DNA from: Balanoglossus misakiensis
Lineage: Eukaryota > Hemichordata
DNA: 64,000 nucleotides
Direction: 5' to 3'
Assembly: GCA_040954595.2 (NCBI GenBank)
Contig: CM082589.2
Span: forward strand, 6,572,001-6,636,000
A program made the translations under genes and the position numbers. Below, piece by piece: positions 48,080 to 61,700 of the stretch (position 1 is the first letter of the stretch; each line of letters opens with the position of its first letter). Below the pieces are notes generated by a model. The model saw only the letters and a program-made list of their open reading frames with translations. It ran no database searches and was not told the DNA's origin.

Positions 48080-51000
48080 ATGGCTGCGTTGTACCGTGAA
48101 GGTAAGCAGTTGTTCAAATCCCTTCTTTGATTTAATTTTGCATCTATTAGGAAGGGATTAGGAATCGATACAATGAGTTGCAGACGATTGTATTGTTTCA
48201 TTAATCCGTTAGCTAAATGCCATAAATTCGGAGAAAGTCCAATAGGTTCGCAAACTCCACCCTGGCTTTCCTGAGGTCAATCCGAAGTACTTACATGTAT
48301 TTTCAACTTGAGGGTTGGTTTGCGCGATTATTAGAAAATACATTTTATTCCAAGTAATCATGAAAAGTTTCCAAAGAAAGCGTGAACATTGCTAGGTAAA
48401 TTTGGCTAGACAAATCTTAAAGCGCAAGTTTAAAGTTTTATTCCTGTTTTAACATAACCCGCTGGGGTATTTCAATAGGGCCTTTGATAATTAAAAAATA
48501 GTCTTGCATTCCGAATGTATATATTATTCATTCCACCTATAATAGTCCAGGTGGACTGTCGAAACTGAGCCACTCTGTCATGCACTGTTTACTGGGACAG
48601 TTGAGTCCGACCATTAAGAAATGATCGAACATGCGAACTGAAGTATATAGCACTACACGTATTCCTATTGTTGCTACTTGTTTACAACCAGGATGGTGGT
48701 CTCTCGTCATTTACAAATGCGCAAAATAAAAAGGGAACAAATATGCTTGTCTATGGATTATACTCTGACGGTGTATTCCTACAGACAAGACTAAAATATT
48801 TAGTTTCGTGAATAGTAGTCTGTTTATAATACATGTATTGGTATGGGGGCCTGTACTGGTCAAAATTATTAATTAAAAGCCTACAAAGTCAAGGTTACAG
48901 CTAACAAAGTCATATATTTTGTCGATGCGATGATAATTTCCCATTATTAATTTACAGTTATCGAATTTATCTCTCCGACATCATCAAGGTTCTTAGATAG
49001 GATTTTATATACATGGCCGATATCATCAAGGTTCTTAAATAGGATTTTATACACGTGGCCGTGGTTCTTACCAAAAATCGTGGTTCTTACGTTTTACAGC
49101 CTAAAAAGTCAAAAATACTCGAGGTTCTAGCTTAAAAAGTCATATATTTAGTCGATGCGATGATAATTTCCCATTATTAATTTACAGTTATCGAATTTAT
49201 CTCTCCGACATCATCAAGGTTCTTAGATAGGATTTTATATACATGGCCGATATCATCAAGGTTCTTAAATAGGATTTTATACACGTGGCCGTGGTTCTTA
49301 CCAAAAATCGTGGTTCTTACGTTTTACAGCCTAAAAAGTCAAAAATACTCGAGGTTCTAGCTTTAAAAGCCATATATTTAGTCGATGCGATGATAATTAC
49401 CCATTATTAATTAACAGTTATCGTAATTATGTCTCCGAAATCATCACGGTTCTTAAATAGGATTTTATACACGTGGCCGTGGTTCTTACCAAAAATCGTG
49501 GTTCTTACGTTTTACAGCCTAAAAAGTCAAAAATACTCGAGGTTCTAGCTTAAAAAGTCATATATTTAGTCGATGCGATGATAATTACCCATTATTAATT
49601 AACAGTTATCGTAATTATGTCTCCGACATCATCAAGGTTCTTAGATAGGGTTTTATACATGGCCGAAATCATCAAGGTTCTTAAATAGGATTTTATACAC
49701 GTGGCCGTGGTTCTTACCAAAAATCGTGGTTCTTAAGTTTTACAGCCCCCCAAAATTAAAAAATACTGGAGGTTCTACCTAACAAAGTCATATATTTAGT
49801 CGATGCGATGATAATTTCCCATAATTAATTAACAATCATCGTTATTTATCTCGCCGATATCATCAAGGATCTTAGATAGGAATTTGTACACGTGGCCGAG
49901 GTTCCTCACAAAAATCGTTCTTACGTTTTACAGCCCAAAAAATTAAAAATACTCGAGGTTCTAGCTTAAAAAGTCTTAATTTTAGTCGATGCGATGATAA
50001 TTTCCCATTATTAATTAACAATTATCGCTCTGTAGCGCTCTCATATCATCAAGGTTCTTAGATATGCAGTTTCATGCATAGCCGTGGTTCTTACCGAAAA
50101 ACCCTTTAGCGTAGCGCAGCCAGCGGTGGGATTGGGGCAGGGAACCAGACTAAACCGCCATTTTGATATGCGTGCGCAAAGGACTGTGGGATCTGCCCAA
50201 ATAAAATTCGACAACACAAATACATACATAAACTGAATTGCTGGCATGAAAATAGTTTGAACCCAAAATTTATCGAAGAAATTAATAAATATTAATTCTT
50301 ATGCTAGTAAAATTCATTCCAGTCTACAGAAAGTTATTCCTATAATTTTGACCAGAACAGGCCCCATGATGTTCTGGGATATGTCTTCTGTATTTATATT
50401 TCATTTTAAAGCATTGTGTTTGCTGGGAATCACGTGACTACTTAATGTTAATTAAAATACAATCACACAGCTAGCTGCACATGCATAGTAAATAATTATT
50501 TTGGGGATACACACAGATTATTCAATGCCACAACAATTAATTCTGGTTCTACTGTTATCTCGCTTTTTAGTCATAAAGTTTAATCCACCTGGGTTTCCGA
50601 CCAATACATGTCCCACTGGAGGCAGTGCCAAAAACCCTGCAAGTGTCACCTGTCATTATCACATCACCGACCATTGCCTTGTCTGCATTAGGTGAGCATC
50701 GAACACATTAGAATAATCTGCAGGCAACTTGATGTGGGCCTGGTTATTCTTCAGTCTTGGCAGAAGTATTAGGAATAATAAAAAAACAATGATCAATGAA
50801 AAATGTAAATGTAGTTAGTTCTTTCGGTGTGACTAAGTTTTGTTCGTACTTACCTTTCCACGCGACTGTGAGCTTATCTTACTGTGTGTGACCTATAAAA
50901 ACACGAAAGACTTACCCCATTTTCGACAGTTGCTTTTTAACTGTAGGAAAATGATATATTAAAGCTTTATATGCTTGAACCTTTTACTCTTTTTCAGCCC

Positions 51001-51370
51001 ACGAGGCGAATATGTGAACTTGAGAACTTGCCAGGTTTTTAATCCGGGTGGGAACGACAGCGTCGATCACCCGTGGAAACTTCCCGTCAACGACTATCTC
51101 ATTGGAAGACGCGTCAAAGAAAACGGCACCCAATTTTACACCCTTCACCCGAAGAATTCATTCCACACCGGGTACAGCAAGAAAGCAAAATACACCATCT
51201 ACCCAAATATAGTTCATGATGGCGGGATAGCGGTCGACGTCAGCGGTGATGTCGTCGAGGCGCCGTTTCACAAGGGGCGAAATTGGCAGAAATTGCGAGA
51301 ATTTCTCGATAACGGAAAACTGAAATACAAGAAGAAAAGATACTGCGGGTATCTTCATGTTATTCCGTGA
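48080..51370 (+). CDS. Unrecognised 171-residue protein, three exons
   Basis: Exons are 48080-48101 (ATG GCT GCG..., donor GTAAGC, phase 1), 50571-50691 (acceptor TTTTTAG, donor GTGAGC, phase 2) and 50998-51370 (acceptor TTTTTCAG, stop TGA). The protein starts MAALYREVIKFNPPGFPTNT and continues with CPTGGSAKNPASVTCHYH and DHCLVCISPRGEYVNLRTC. It then has a charged domain with HPWKLPVNDYLIGRRV and YTIYPNIVHDGG, and ends KRYCGYLHVIP. Six cysteines cluster in the first half. There is no signal peptide or membrane span. All three junction phases agree and the large exon is GC-richer than its surroundings, which supports a real gene. I cannot assign a family. Confidence 0.65.
48877..50085. repeat. 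Tandem array, unit about 190-230 bp, about six copies
   Basis: Successive units each contain AGTCGATGCGATGATAATT, TCATCAAGGTTCTTA, ACGTGGCCGTGGTTCTTACC and ACTCGAGGTTCTAGC. They begin near 48906, 49136, 49368, 49555, 49787 and 49973. Shorter units lack one internal TCATCAAGG sub-block. The array lies in the first intron of the unrecognised gene and is more diverged towards its right end. Confidence 0.9.
50101..50155. mobile_element. Fragment of the 44200-44525 foldback family
   Basis: CCCTTTAGCGTAGCGCAGCC, then AGCGGTGGGATTGGGGCAGG, matches the right end of the element at 44200-44525. Confidence 0.7.
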
Positions 51371-51575
51371 AGAATTGTCCTTTCAAGGAATGTAGTTATG
51401 GAATAACGGGCACAAGCATGGCTGTATATGTGTATCTACACTATCCTTAACCGAAAGGACATTACTATTTTCTGATTGGTCGATGGAAGTCTGTTGGGTA
51501 ATGAATGCACCAATCGGAACACAGCACACAGTCATATACTACACAATGACACAAGCAACCATAGCAATGATACAA

Positions 51576-51581
51576 AATAAA
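51576..51581 (+). terminator. Probable polyadenylation signal of the unrecognised gene
   Basis: AATAAA lies about 205 bases after the stop at 51370. Confidence 0.5.
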
Positions 51582-52716
51582 CACACATATCTCTATTTTT
51601 TCTGCAAGCTGTTTGGCTTTTACTGTGCTCAACACAAAATGTTTACAACACTGGTTAAGAAACTACTCAAAATATACACAGTAATAATGGAATGGGGGAA
51701 ATTACAATATTTTTTGTGCAATTATTGTATACCCATACACTGATTTCCATCCAGCAGACAAAAAAAAACAAGAAATAAATTTCTTTTGAAAACCTTTCCC
51801 AAAAATAATCTTTAATTTTTCAAACTTACATCAGTTGAAAGCGACCTGAAGTCATATTGCATTTTTTAAGATTATTTTTCTATAATGCATTTTGATCTTA
51901 TCGTCTTGTTTAGAAAATATCTGAGGCTAGTATCCATGTCTCAAAATTCACTGAACAATTATTCAGTGGATACAAAAACAGAAATCAAAATCAAGACTTA
52001 AAAACTTTCTATCCACCTAGACTATAATCTTGCGGTCATTAAAAGTTGAAAAGAAGGCTTGAAATTAAGGCCATTTTGATAACACTTTAGCACAGTTGTG
52101 TAATCTTCTTTTCAGATATGCTCAAAAACACTTCTAAGAACTCAGATTATTGATGCAAAGACTAATAAACAATTGCAAACAGAAATAAAAGTTCACAGTA
52201 CTCAACTTAATTATTCTTGTTTAATAACACAACTAATTTTCTATTCGCGACCCATGGGTATGAACCCAATTTCGCCGGTATTTGAATAATTTAAGTAGCA
52301 AACATTTGCATCTATTTACAGGGAAATTTGCATAAATTTACATACACCACCTCTTCACCTGCAAATGCAAAGCGCTGTCCACTGACACTCGATCACAAAC
52401 ATCATTTTTCGTTAAAAAAAGACCATTATCAGAACTTTTCTGCTTCACAGATGGCACATTTCATTTACAATTTTGTTTATAGTGGATCCTTTCTGAACTT
52501 ACTCCCTTCAGTGTCCAGTTTAGATTATGTTTCACAGTATAACAACATACATTATAACAAACAATTTATTGTTCCATACCTGGGACTCCCATATATTTTT
52601 AATACATGTACTTACTTGGTTGTATTGGACCCGTATGACATATGAGTACAGTCCTGACAATGGTCTCTTTGCTGTTCACATGCATTCATAACTACACACA
52701 CGCACGCACACACACA

Positions 52717-52838
52717 CACATACATACATACATCGTACATACATACATACATACATACATACATACATACATACATACATACATACATACATACATACAT
52801 ACATACATACATACATACATACATACATACATACATAC
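52717..52838. repeat. (CATA)n microsatellite
   Basis: About 30 CATA units, broken once by CGTA near 52733. The Met-Tyr-Val-Cys style ORFs here are artefacts of it. Confidence 0.97.
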
Positions 52839-54558
52839 ACAGTAACACTCACTCCTTCGTTCATACTTTGTTGACATGGCCTATTTTAAGTTTCGAGGCT
52901 AAACTACACCACAAATACAGAGAAAAAACATCATATTGCACAAAAGTAAACTAAAATTCGAAAGCAGAAGTAACACATTCAAACTAAAAACATAGAAGGT
53001 ATAGGCATAACTGCAAATATAAGATATTTTTAAGTGTATTACAATCTTACTAAGCAACAACAACAATTGAAAAAGGCAAAATACACTATGAGCTATTGAC
53101 ATAGAAAGACATTTTTTTTGCTTGTTTCTATATCTTCTTTTATCCAAAGTCTACTTGCTAGCTATAAAGGCACTCATAATTTTCAGTTGTATATTTCTGT
53201 AAATATGATCAGCACACGTACAAATTATACAAAAATAATCCACAGTATACTATCAAATAAATTTTTAAATCCATCTTGCCCCTATTTGCCCTTGTGTACA
53301 TATATACTTTTCGTCACTAATATTCCTGTACCATTTATGCAAATCCAGAGACGGTTACTTTTATAAACTAATGCACAATGCAGTACGGCGAATTCATTAT
53401 TCATGAATAATTCTGTAGCACTTGTACCTGCATCATGCAGTCATTATTGCGGGATAATTCTAGAGTACATGTACATGTACTCACATTCTACTTCACAGCA
53501 AATACCTTGCACCTCTGACAATACAATCCAAGTTGTATCAAAACATGCATAATTGTTTCATATCTGGACGGCTTTTTGATTAGAAACATTTACTCACTCC
53601 CCTCAGCACCTAACGAGGCTTTGACACTGCGCTTGCCATGAAAAGTACGGAAAAAAAACACCTCAAGAAACATTCAGAAAGTTAATTGGCACATTCCTTT
53701 AAGATATGATAAACAGTGTCAGTTTAAAAGAGGTAACAACAAAGATCCAGTATCCATGACAGAGGAAACAGCACATTGCCAAGTTTCAAGGTCATCATGG
53801 CCTTGTAAATTTGAAAGCAATTCATATTTTGATTTGGCAGAAAATATTTTTTTATCTAACACTGGCTGTCATACTTCTCTCCTAGAGGCTTCAATACTGT
53901 ATATACACATTGACAAAAAATTTGAAATATATAGTTTTTCAAGAGCGAAGAGCACCACTTTCTGTTGGACAATTTTATAGATCTGTAAATAGTACAATGA
54001 CACGAAAGGATAAACAAAGACTTTTAAGAGAGTGTAGCACTTGCAATATAGAACACACAAAAAATAAACAGTCGACTCATGAAGAAGGATAGTACCTATG
54101 GTAAACATTGTATGAGGCTCAAGATCTCAGACATATGAGAGTAGGTGGTGGCAAAACTTGTGAGTTCATAGCATTTTACCTTTACATAGCAAGTCTTTCT
54201 GACCAATAAATTTTAAAAGTTTCTCCTACATCAGAATTTGCACAATAAGAAACCAAGACTGACCAGTAGTACTACAATTAATGGGTCGTACCGGAAGTCT
54301 GAATGACATAAACATGCTAGAGCTGAATGCGACGGAAAAAACATGAATCCTACACTTTGAATTTTTCTTCTTCTACAACCTAGACCAGTCAGAGCAGACT
54401 AAATACATGTAATGTAAAAAATTAGGGGAAACCACTGAACCATCTAGAATTGAGCTAATTATTATTGGCTGTCCAAGATTTACTTGAACAATCAAGAGGC
54501 ACTTGAGAAAGTTTCCACACAAACAAGCACAAGAATCGTGTGCAAAAGTCAGAAATGT

Positions 54559-54650
54559 TTCAACCCTTCCACCCCATTTCCCATGTTAAGGTCCAATTTT
54601 ACCATAGAAAATAATGGTTTTGGACCAAACCATGGTGGTGAAAGGGTTTC
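54559..54650. mobile_element. Small foldback element (TTAACCC family), best copy
   Basis: The ends TTTCAACCCTTCCACC and GGTGGTGAAAGGGTTTC pair. The core reads GGTCCAATTTTACCATAGAA, then AATAATGG, then TTTTGGACC. Confidence 0.75.
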
Positions 54651-55738
54651 AAAACCAGGTGGGTAAGGAATGAAACAGTTGCCTTCACAGAAATCGCCGC
54701 TACACAGAGCCATTGATACTTGAGCCATAATTCTTCTCAAAGTTCTATACCTCAAACTATTCTTTGGCGAATGTCATCTCCATCTTCCAGAACAACTCTT
54801 TCTATCTTATAAAGAATTAGTAAAATTACAAAGCTTAGACTCGGAATTTATGGCGATACTGTTGTGTACAATGTATGTCCTCAACTAGCTCATACAGGAA
54901 TTCTGTGTAAATATACGATTTTGGCAATTGAAATATTGATAGACTGGCCTCTGGGATAACAAGTTTACACATTCAGCATAAAATCCTGACCACAAAGAAT
55001 CAGTATTAAATTTAAGATGAAGAGTTCCTTAGTTTTACACTCTTCCAAGATTCTTGCATGAACATAGTAGAACATGGAACGTTTATATCTTTTCTTGTAT
55101 ACATGTAAAGTGTTTCGCTCTTTTATATCCTAGGTTACAATCTCAGATGCATAACAATATGCAAGAAGTGAAATCAATCTGTACATATAAAATAGCTCAG
55201 TAACAAAGTCGATACAAATTGGACGGATTTCAGACCATTACAGAGTTGATATAGCAACTAAATCTGAAGGTCAAAGGTCAACTGCAGGGGGGTGGTGTCT
55301 GTTTTGTGCATATTTTGTGACTTGACAGAGTGTCCTAACATGGTTGCAGTAAAAGAAGGTCTTGTGAGATTTCAACTGTTTTCCACTGATTCAAAATGTG
55401 CATGAGTTAACTTGAATGTCATAGTGTGCAAAAACTTGTGCCTCTTTCCCGTTGTATACAACCTGCTAACCCATATGCGACCTTTTGCATCCTATTCTAT
55501 AGCCCTCTCCCTCCACCACATGGTACCTGACCTCAATGGGTCAGAGGTCAGATGTCATGACACTGAAGTGTCCTACAGGTGTTCTTGTGTACCTGGATGT
55601 CCTAATGTTGGCACCCACCATACAATAACAGCTTATCGCAAATTACTGAATATTCAAGGGTTACCTTGGCAATAACCACATCACTCATACTCCACTAAAA
55701 AGTTGTCTCACTGTTCTGCTTAAAAACCAAAACAAAAA

Positions 55739-55744
55739 TTTATT
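55739..55744 (-). terminator. AATAAA overlapping the stop of the leucine-rich repeat gene
   Basis: The minus strand reads TTAATAAA across the stop codon. Use of this signal would give an almost absent 3' UTR, so a downstream signal is more likely. Confidence 0.3.
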
Positions 55745-58700
55745 AATCAACAAAAGTACCCGTTTCCAAAATTTCTTCCATTTCATGTATTAATTTTGGA
55801 TTAATTTGGTTACCCTCCTTGGCGAGGATCTTTTCAATAATTTCATTTTCCTTGACCAGTGTGACCAGTTTCTCCCCACCTTCATCGCCGATGTTGTTAT
55901 TCTCAATTTGTAGCGTGGTCAGTTTCTCGTTTTCGTTCAGCGCGTTGGCGACGGCTTGGCACCCCCTGTTTCCGAGGTCATTACCACCGATTTCCAAAGT
56001 CAACAGCGACGAATTATCGGTTAACGGATCGCTGATGGTTTCCCAGCCGTCTAAGTCGATCTTGTTGCCGTTCAACTTGAGCGTTTTGACGCCGTTTTTG
56101 GACAGCAGCAGTTTCGCGATGTGCGCAGCGCCCTCGGTGTCGATGCCGCACTCGCTGAGGTCAAGCTCTTCCAACTGGGTTCCTTCCACAGCGGCCAACA
56201 AATCCTTGAGTTCGCTTTCCTTGATGGTGTTTCCTTGCAAGCTGAGGGGATAAAATAAAGACAAAAATAACCCACATGGCCTTTCGTATTTTGCTGTAGG
56301 GTGCAGTGGTTTACCCATTCACCACCAAAGTTTGATTTGCAGTTTTTATCTGAAAGTTAAACAACACATTTACAAAAAACATGCACAGTTTTGAACAAAA
56401 GCAAAAATGTGTACTATGAGAATGAGTTCGTGAAACGCATTCAAAGTACTAGCCACAGCAGTGGTTGGTTCAGGTCGTACTTACCTCAAAGACCGCAATG
56501 ATTTCTTGAGTAGAGTTTGTAAGACAGGTATCAAGGCCTGCATACCACCTTCATCCAAACTATTAGACTGCAGGTCAAGTTTCTGTAGGCAAGATAAGAA
56601 CAGAGTTGCTTAATTTGTCAAAATAGGGGACAGGCACTGAAAAAAATGATTGGCATTCACCAGTCTAAGGTCGAAGATACAACTGCCATGGAGTTTTTGT
56701 GTACACTGGTTGATGAAGAGACATATTTCACAAATATCTGAAAATTACCTTGATATTGGAATTTTCCAACCCTTGCAAAACAGAGATGTCTTCTCTAGAT
56801 AATGGACTGGATTTCCAGTGAAGACTTTCCACTATTTGATTCTCGGCCAGTTTCTCCTTGATGGTTGTCATCTGAAAGCAGAAAGCGATCAAAACTCGGT
56901 TCTCAACTCTGTACAGCGCACATGCAAGACATGTGGTACTCTTTCATCATTAGAGAGTTCTTAATTGAGAAATTATAGTAAAACTTCCAGGTCATACGTA
57001 ACAGCTTTTCTAGGACTATCCACCAAAAGTATACTAATTCCAGGACTATACAGAAGCATATGTTTCCTAGACATAAAGCTCTGCCAACTGAAACATGATA
57101 ATAAATATTATGATACATATTTGACTCTTGACAAAGTGTTAAAAGCAACACTCTAAAAGTTATTACCTGATCTGAGGAGTATTTTCCTGGTCCCAGAACC
57201 ACAGTTTTATCGCCAAGACTTGCAATGTCCAGTTCTGGTCCTTCGGGTACTGACACCTCTTCTTGTGCGGGCAGAGTTTCGGCCTCAGGTTCTTGCTGTG
57301 GTGCTTGTTCAGACTGGGCCTCAGCAACGGTCTCTGATGGCTTTTCTGACTTCGTCTCGTCCACCGCCTCTGCTGCTGATTCAGGCTCCGGATCAGCCTG
57401 GCTTTCAGCGGCTGGTTCTGGTTCAGGCTGGGATCCTGTGGCTGCCTCTCGTTCAGCTTCAGGCTGGTTTTCCGTTCCTGATTCGACTTCCGGTTTGGTT
57501 TCCGCCGCCGGCTCTCCTGGCTCGGACGGAGTTTCGGTCGCTGACTCTGGCTCCGTTTCTGGATGGCTTTCGGGAGAAGGTTCCGGCTCGGACTTGGTTT
57601 CAGCCGCTGGATCTAGTTCTTGGTCGGACTGACTCACGGGGCCTCCAGCGTCGGACTGACTCTCAGAAGCCTGTTCCGGTTCAGACTTTGTTTCTTCCAC
57701 CGGTGCCTGCTCTGCATCAGATTGGCTCTCTGCCGCTGGTTTCACTTCTGGTTCGGATTCTTCCACTTTTTCTTCCTTTGATTCAGGCTTCGTTTCAGCC
57801 ACCACTTCTTCTCCGGTGTCAGACTTGGTTTCTGGCTCAGATTCAGACTTAGTTTCAGCAACTGCAGAGTCTGCCACTGGCTCTTGCTCCACTTCCGAAT
57901 GAGTCTCCGCGGTTTGTTCTTCTCCTTCGGACAGTTTCTCTCCATCAAGTACTGTGGGTGGTGACTTCACATCAGTTTCCTCTTCAGTCTCAGACCTGGC
58001 GTCCTCCTTATCGGCATCAGACTCAGCCTTAGTATCCATCACCTCAGTCTGTTCAGCCGCACCAGTATCTGCGACTGGTTCCGTTTCTGACGGACCATCT
58101 TCAGTTTTCTTGCCATCGTCGTGGGTTTCTACAGGAGGTTCTGGACTAGGGGTGGTTTCAGCCACTGGTTCTGGTTCAGACGGACTTTCTAGCACAGGTT
58201 CATGTTCCTTGTCCGACTGGCTCTCTGTGGCCGCTTCTTGGCCAGGCTGGGTTTCTACCACCGGTTCTTGTGCTGGTTCAGACACAGTTTCTGGTACGGG
58301 CTCTGACTCGGATCGTGTTTCTGCTACTGGTTCTTGATCTTGTTCTGGTGCAGCCACCAGTTCTGGTTCCGATTGATCTCCTGTGGCTGGTTTGGGTTCA
58401 GATTTGACTGCTTCTACCACAGACTCTGGCTCTGTGTCTGAAGCTGCCCCCTTTTCGTGTTCTGAATCATGTTCTGACTTTTCTCCAGCTGTGTCTGGTT
58501 CAGGTTTGGGTACATCTTGATCGGGTTCCGACAGAGTTTCAGCAGGTGCTTCTGGTTCGGACTTGCTCTCAACTGACACTTCTTGTTCCGGCTCAGACTT
58601 TGTTTCCATGGTAGCCTCTTCCTCTGGTTCAGAATGGGCTTCTGCAACAGGTTCATCTTTGACTTTGGTGTCTTCGACTGACTCTGCATCCGATTTGGTT

Positions 58701-61700
58701 CCACCATCAGCTTCTTGTTCTACCTCAGATAGCGATTTTTCAACAGGGTCTTGTTGTGGTTCAGACTTCACATCCAATACTGGCTCTGGTTCTGATGCTG
58801 GTTCTTCTTCTTCATTGTGAGTTTCCACAACCGGTTCAGACTGGCTTTCTATCACCGCTTCTTCTACTGGCTCCGAGTGACTTTCTTCAACTGTCTCCTT
58901 TTCGTGTTCAGAGTGGGTTTCGGCGACGTCTTCTTCCTTGTCCTTCGTCTCTACAGCTGGTTCCGTCTCAGACTGACTCTCCAACACCGGTTCTGGTTCA
59001 GAGTGATCTTCTGTCGTGTGCTCTTTTTCAGGTTCAGGTTTAGTTTCTACATCCTTTCCTCGCTCTGGCTCAGACTCGACTTCCGAAGCCTTTTCTTCTT
59101 TAGGTTCAGCGTGAATTTCAACAACCGTTTCATGTTCATGCTCAGATGCAGCCTCTACCGCCGGTTCGTCCGCTTCAGGTTCTCTCTCTTGATCAAGCCT
59201 TGCAAGAGAAGGCTTGGTTTCTACATCAACATCATCATCACCCTTGCCATCTGCCTCAGTCTGCCCTTCTTCAGATTTCACATCAGCCACCGGTTCTGTT
59301 TCTGGTTTTGAATCATTGTCAGCCACTGGTTCTGGTTTGGACTGGGTTTCTGCCTTCAGATCATCCACAGATTTTAACCGCTCTTCACCGTCCGAGTCGA
59401 CTGCTTGAGATGGACTCGCACTTTCCTTGACCTCTTTGTCTTCAGTCTGCGTCTCTGTAACTTCCTCCTTTTCTTTAGAGTACACGTCTTCATCAACATG
59501 ATCAGGACTGGACGACGTCGCGGTTACTGACTCTTCACTTCTTTCTTTGGCCTCTCTCTCCCGTTTCTCTGCTTTGGCAGCTTCTTTCGCAGCCTTTCTC
59601 TCGCGCTTTTCCTTCTTTGCTTTCTTTTTCTCCTTCTTAGCTGTTAAAAAGACACGATGAACCCAATAATTAATAAAGAAGACATTTTTTGTGTTTATTG
59701 TCCAAGCTCTCAGTAAGTCAAATTTAAATGTGATAATTGAGAGAGAAATGACAAACATTTATCAGGATGTCTGTATGGCATAACAAGTGAGATGGCAATT
59801 GAAATACACACACTGATTTGAATCAGATATCCACTGTCGAGGATATTTGTTATTTTTGATGCAACAATGTTAGAGTCTTAAAATTAAAGTCCCATACCTT
59901 TCTTCAGGGCAGCAGCTGTTTCATAGGCACTTTCATCGTCACTGGTTTTCAGGGCTTCTGTTTTTTCTCTGTGCCGTTCCTCATCTGAGTCTTGCTGTTT
60001 GTCCGAAGACTCCTCTGCCTCTTTGCGCTTCTTGTGTTTTTTCTTCTTGTGTTTTTTCTTCTCTTCTTTGTCCGATTTCTCTTTTTCAGTGTCATCTTTG
60101 TCGCTTCTCACCGAGCTCTTGGTCTCTTCTGCTTCTGTTGTGGTCAAGAATTCTTCTGATCTGTCTTTCTCTGTCTCGCTTGCCTCTGGTTGCCTGCTGG
60201 CCTCTGCTTGATCCTCCGTCGTCGCGGAAACCCTATCGGCAGCACCGTCACCTGTTTCCTTCGCATCACTCTTTGGGCTGGGTGTTTCATCGGCCGCAAA
60301 ACTATCGCTCGAGCTCTTCCGTTCTCGTTTAGATTCATGCTTCTCGCTTTCAATCGACGACAGACTGCTGAGTGAGTATCGGTCAGAATCCCGCTTATCC
60401 ACACTCTCCTTCACTTCGCTTTCGTCTTTTATGGACGCCACTTCGGACGCAGAATCAGAGTGAATCTGGTCCCTGTCTGTTCTGGACCTAGTGTCAGTTT
60501 TCTCAGATTCATCTGGAATCTCATCCTCCTGCTCACTCTTGACGCTCCCTGCATCATCTTTGTCCTTGACTTCTGCCTCGCTGTGGACAGATTCAACATC
60601 ACTGTCTTTTTTCTCATCATCAGCCTTGGCATCTTCTTTATCTGAATCTACAAACATGAAAATGTGAAAAAAAAATGGGTTTTAATTAATAATCAGAATT
60701 CCTAGCCATGCATTGTGTGGTCTTTTACATCCCATGAAAAAATATGTCAGTTTGTTGGTTGTTCTGTAGAACCATTCGCTGGCTGTTACAACTGACTGTG
60801 TAGATTTCAAAATTTAAATTACAACAATATTGGTCTCGGTCTGTATGCTTGAATAGAAGGTAGAATATTTTTTTAAAAAGGAAGAGGTCATGCACTTTTT
60901 TCATAATCATACAATTGCAGTGCATTACCAAATATGGTAAATACTCACATGCAAAAATACAGTGCAAGTGAAAAAAAAAATTAGTATCAACGTTATTTCC
61001 ATATATTAAAGGAAATCACCTGCATAAATGTGATCATAGCAATATCTGATTTGATCAAATTATCACACCGTCTTCTATATAAAGTACTCATTAGCATAAA
61101 CATGGAAATACTGTTATCTGATTATATCATTATATGTTAATGTATTAATTTGTAACACTCAGAATGTGATTCTGGATTTTTCATAGTTACATTACCAAAC
61201 AAAAATATATTGGTTCTAAATTTTTACTGTAGTGTGAATAAAATACATTTTGTATCAAAGCCTGATTTAGAGAATAACGACAAGAAGACCCAATGTCATA
61301 ATTTTTTCAAAATTTCTGAAGTTTGCACTGAGGTTTATGTATATTTTGGACTGAAACACACCAAAATAAAGTGCCAGGTAGAATGAAATTTTGTGCATGA
61401 TAAAATACTGACGATGGCCAAATGAAAATAAAACGGTTTGTGATGAGATATACACACACAAGTAAGAGTTTGAACACAGTCAGACATGCATGTGACATGC
61501 ACAGACTGCAGACAGAAAAGAGAGAAATTTTTACCTTGGAATTTATTTAAGACTAAAGTCAACAGTGCACTGTACAGAAAGAAAAACTGACAAGTGAAAG
61601 CTAGCCACAGAAATCAATTTGGGCAGAGATTCAAAAATGATACACGTTCAGATGATCCAGTGGTTGGAGAATCTTCGTAGCAGTTTGGGAGAAGCATAAG

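Larger units (their letters stand above)
51582..55738. other. AT-rich intergenic or long 3' UTR DNA
   Basis: About 4 kb without a supported exon on either strand. It may include a long 3' UTR of the leucine-rich repeat gene on the minus strand; reversed AATAAA hexamers occur, for example near 52565. It holds a CATA microsatellite and one small foldback element. Confidence 0.4.

Noticed and set aside
48877-50085. Possible CRISPR-like array
   Set aside because: Whole units of about 190-230 bp repeat without short repeats separated by unique spacers, and the setting is an animal intron.
55819-56253. 144-residue plus-strand ORF
   Set aside because: It is the shadow of the leucine-rich repeat exon on the minus strand.
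57220-59430. Long plus-strand open frames (up to 210 residues) opposite the acidic repeat exon
   Set aside because: They are mirror images of the biased GAA/GAG/CCA/TCA codon use on the minus strand. They have no start context, splice support or domain.
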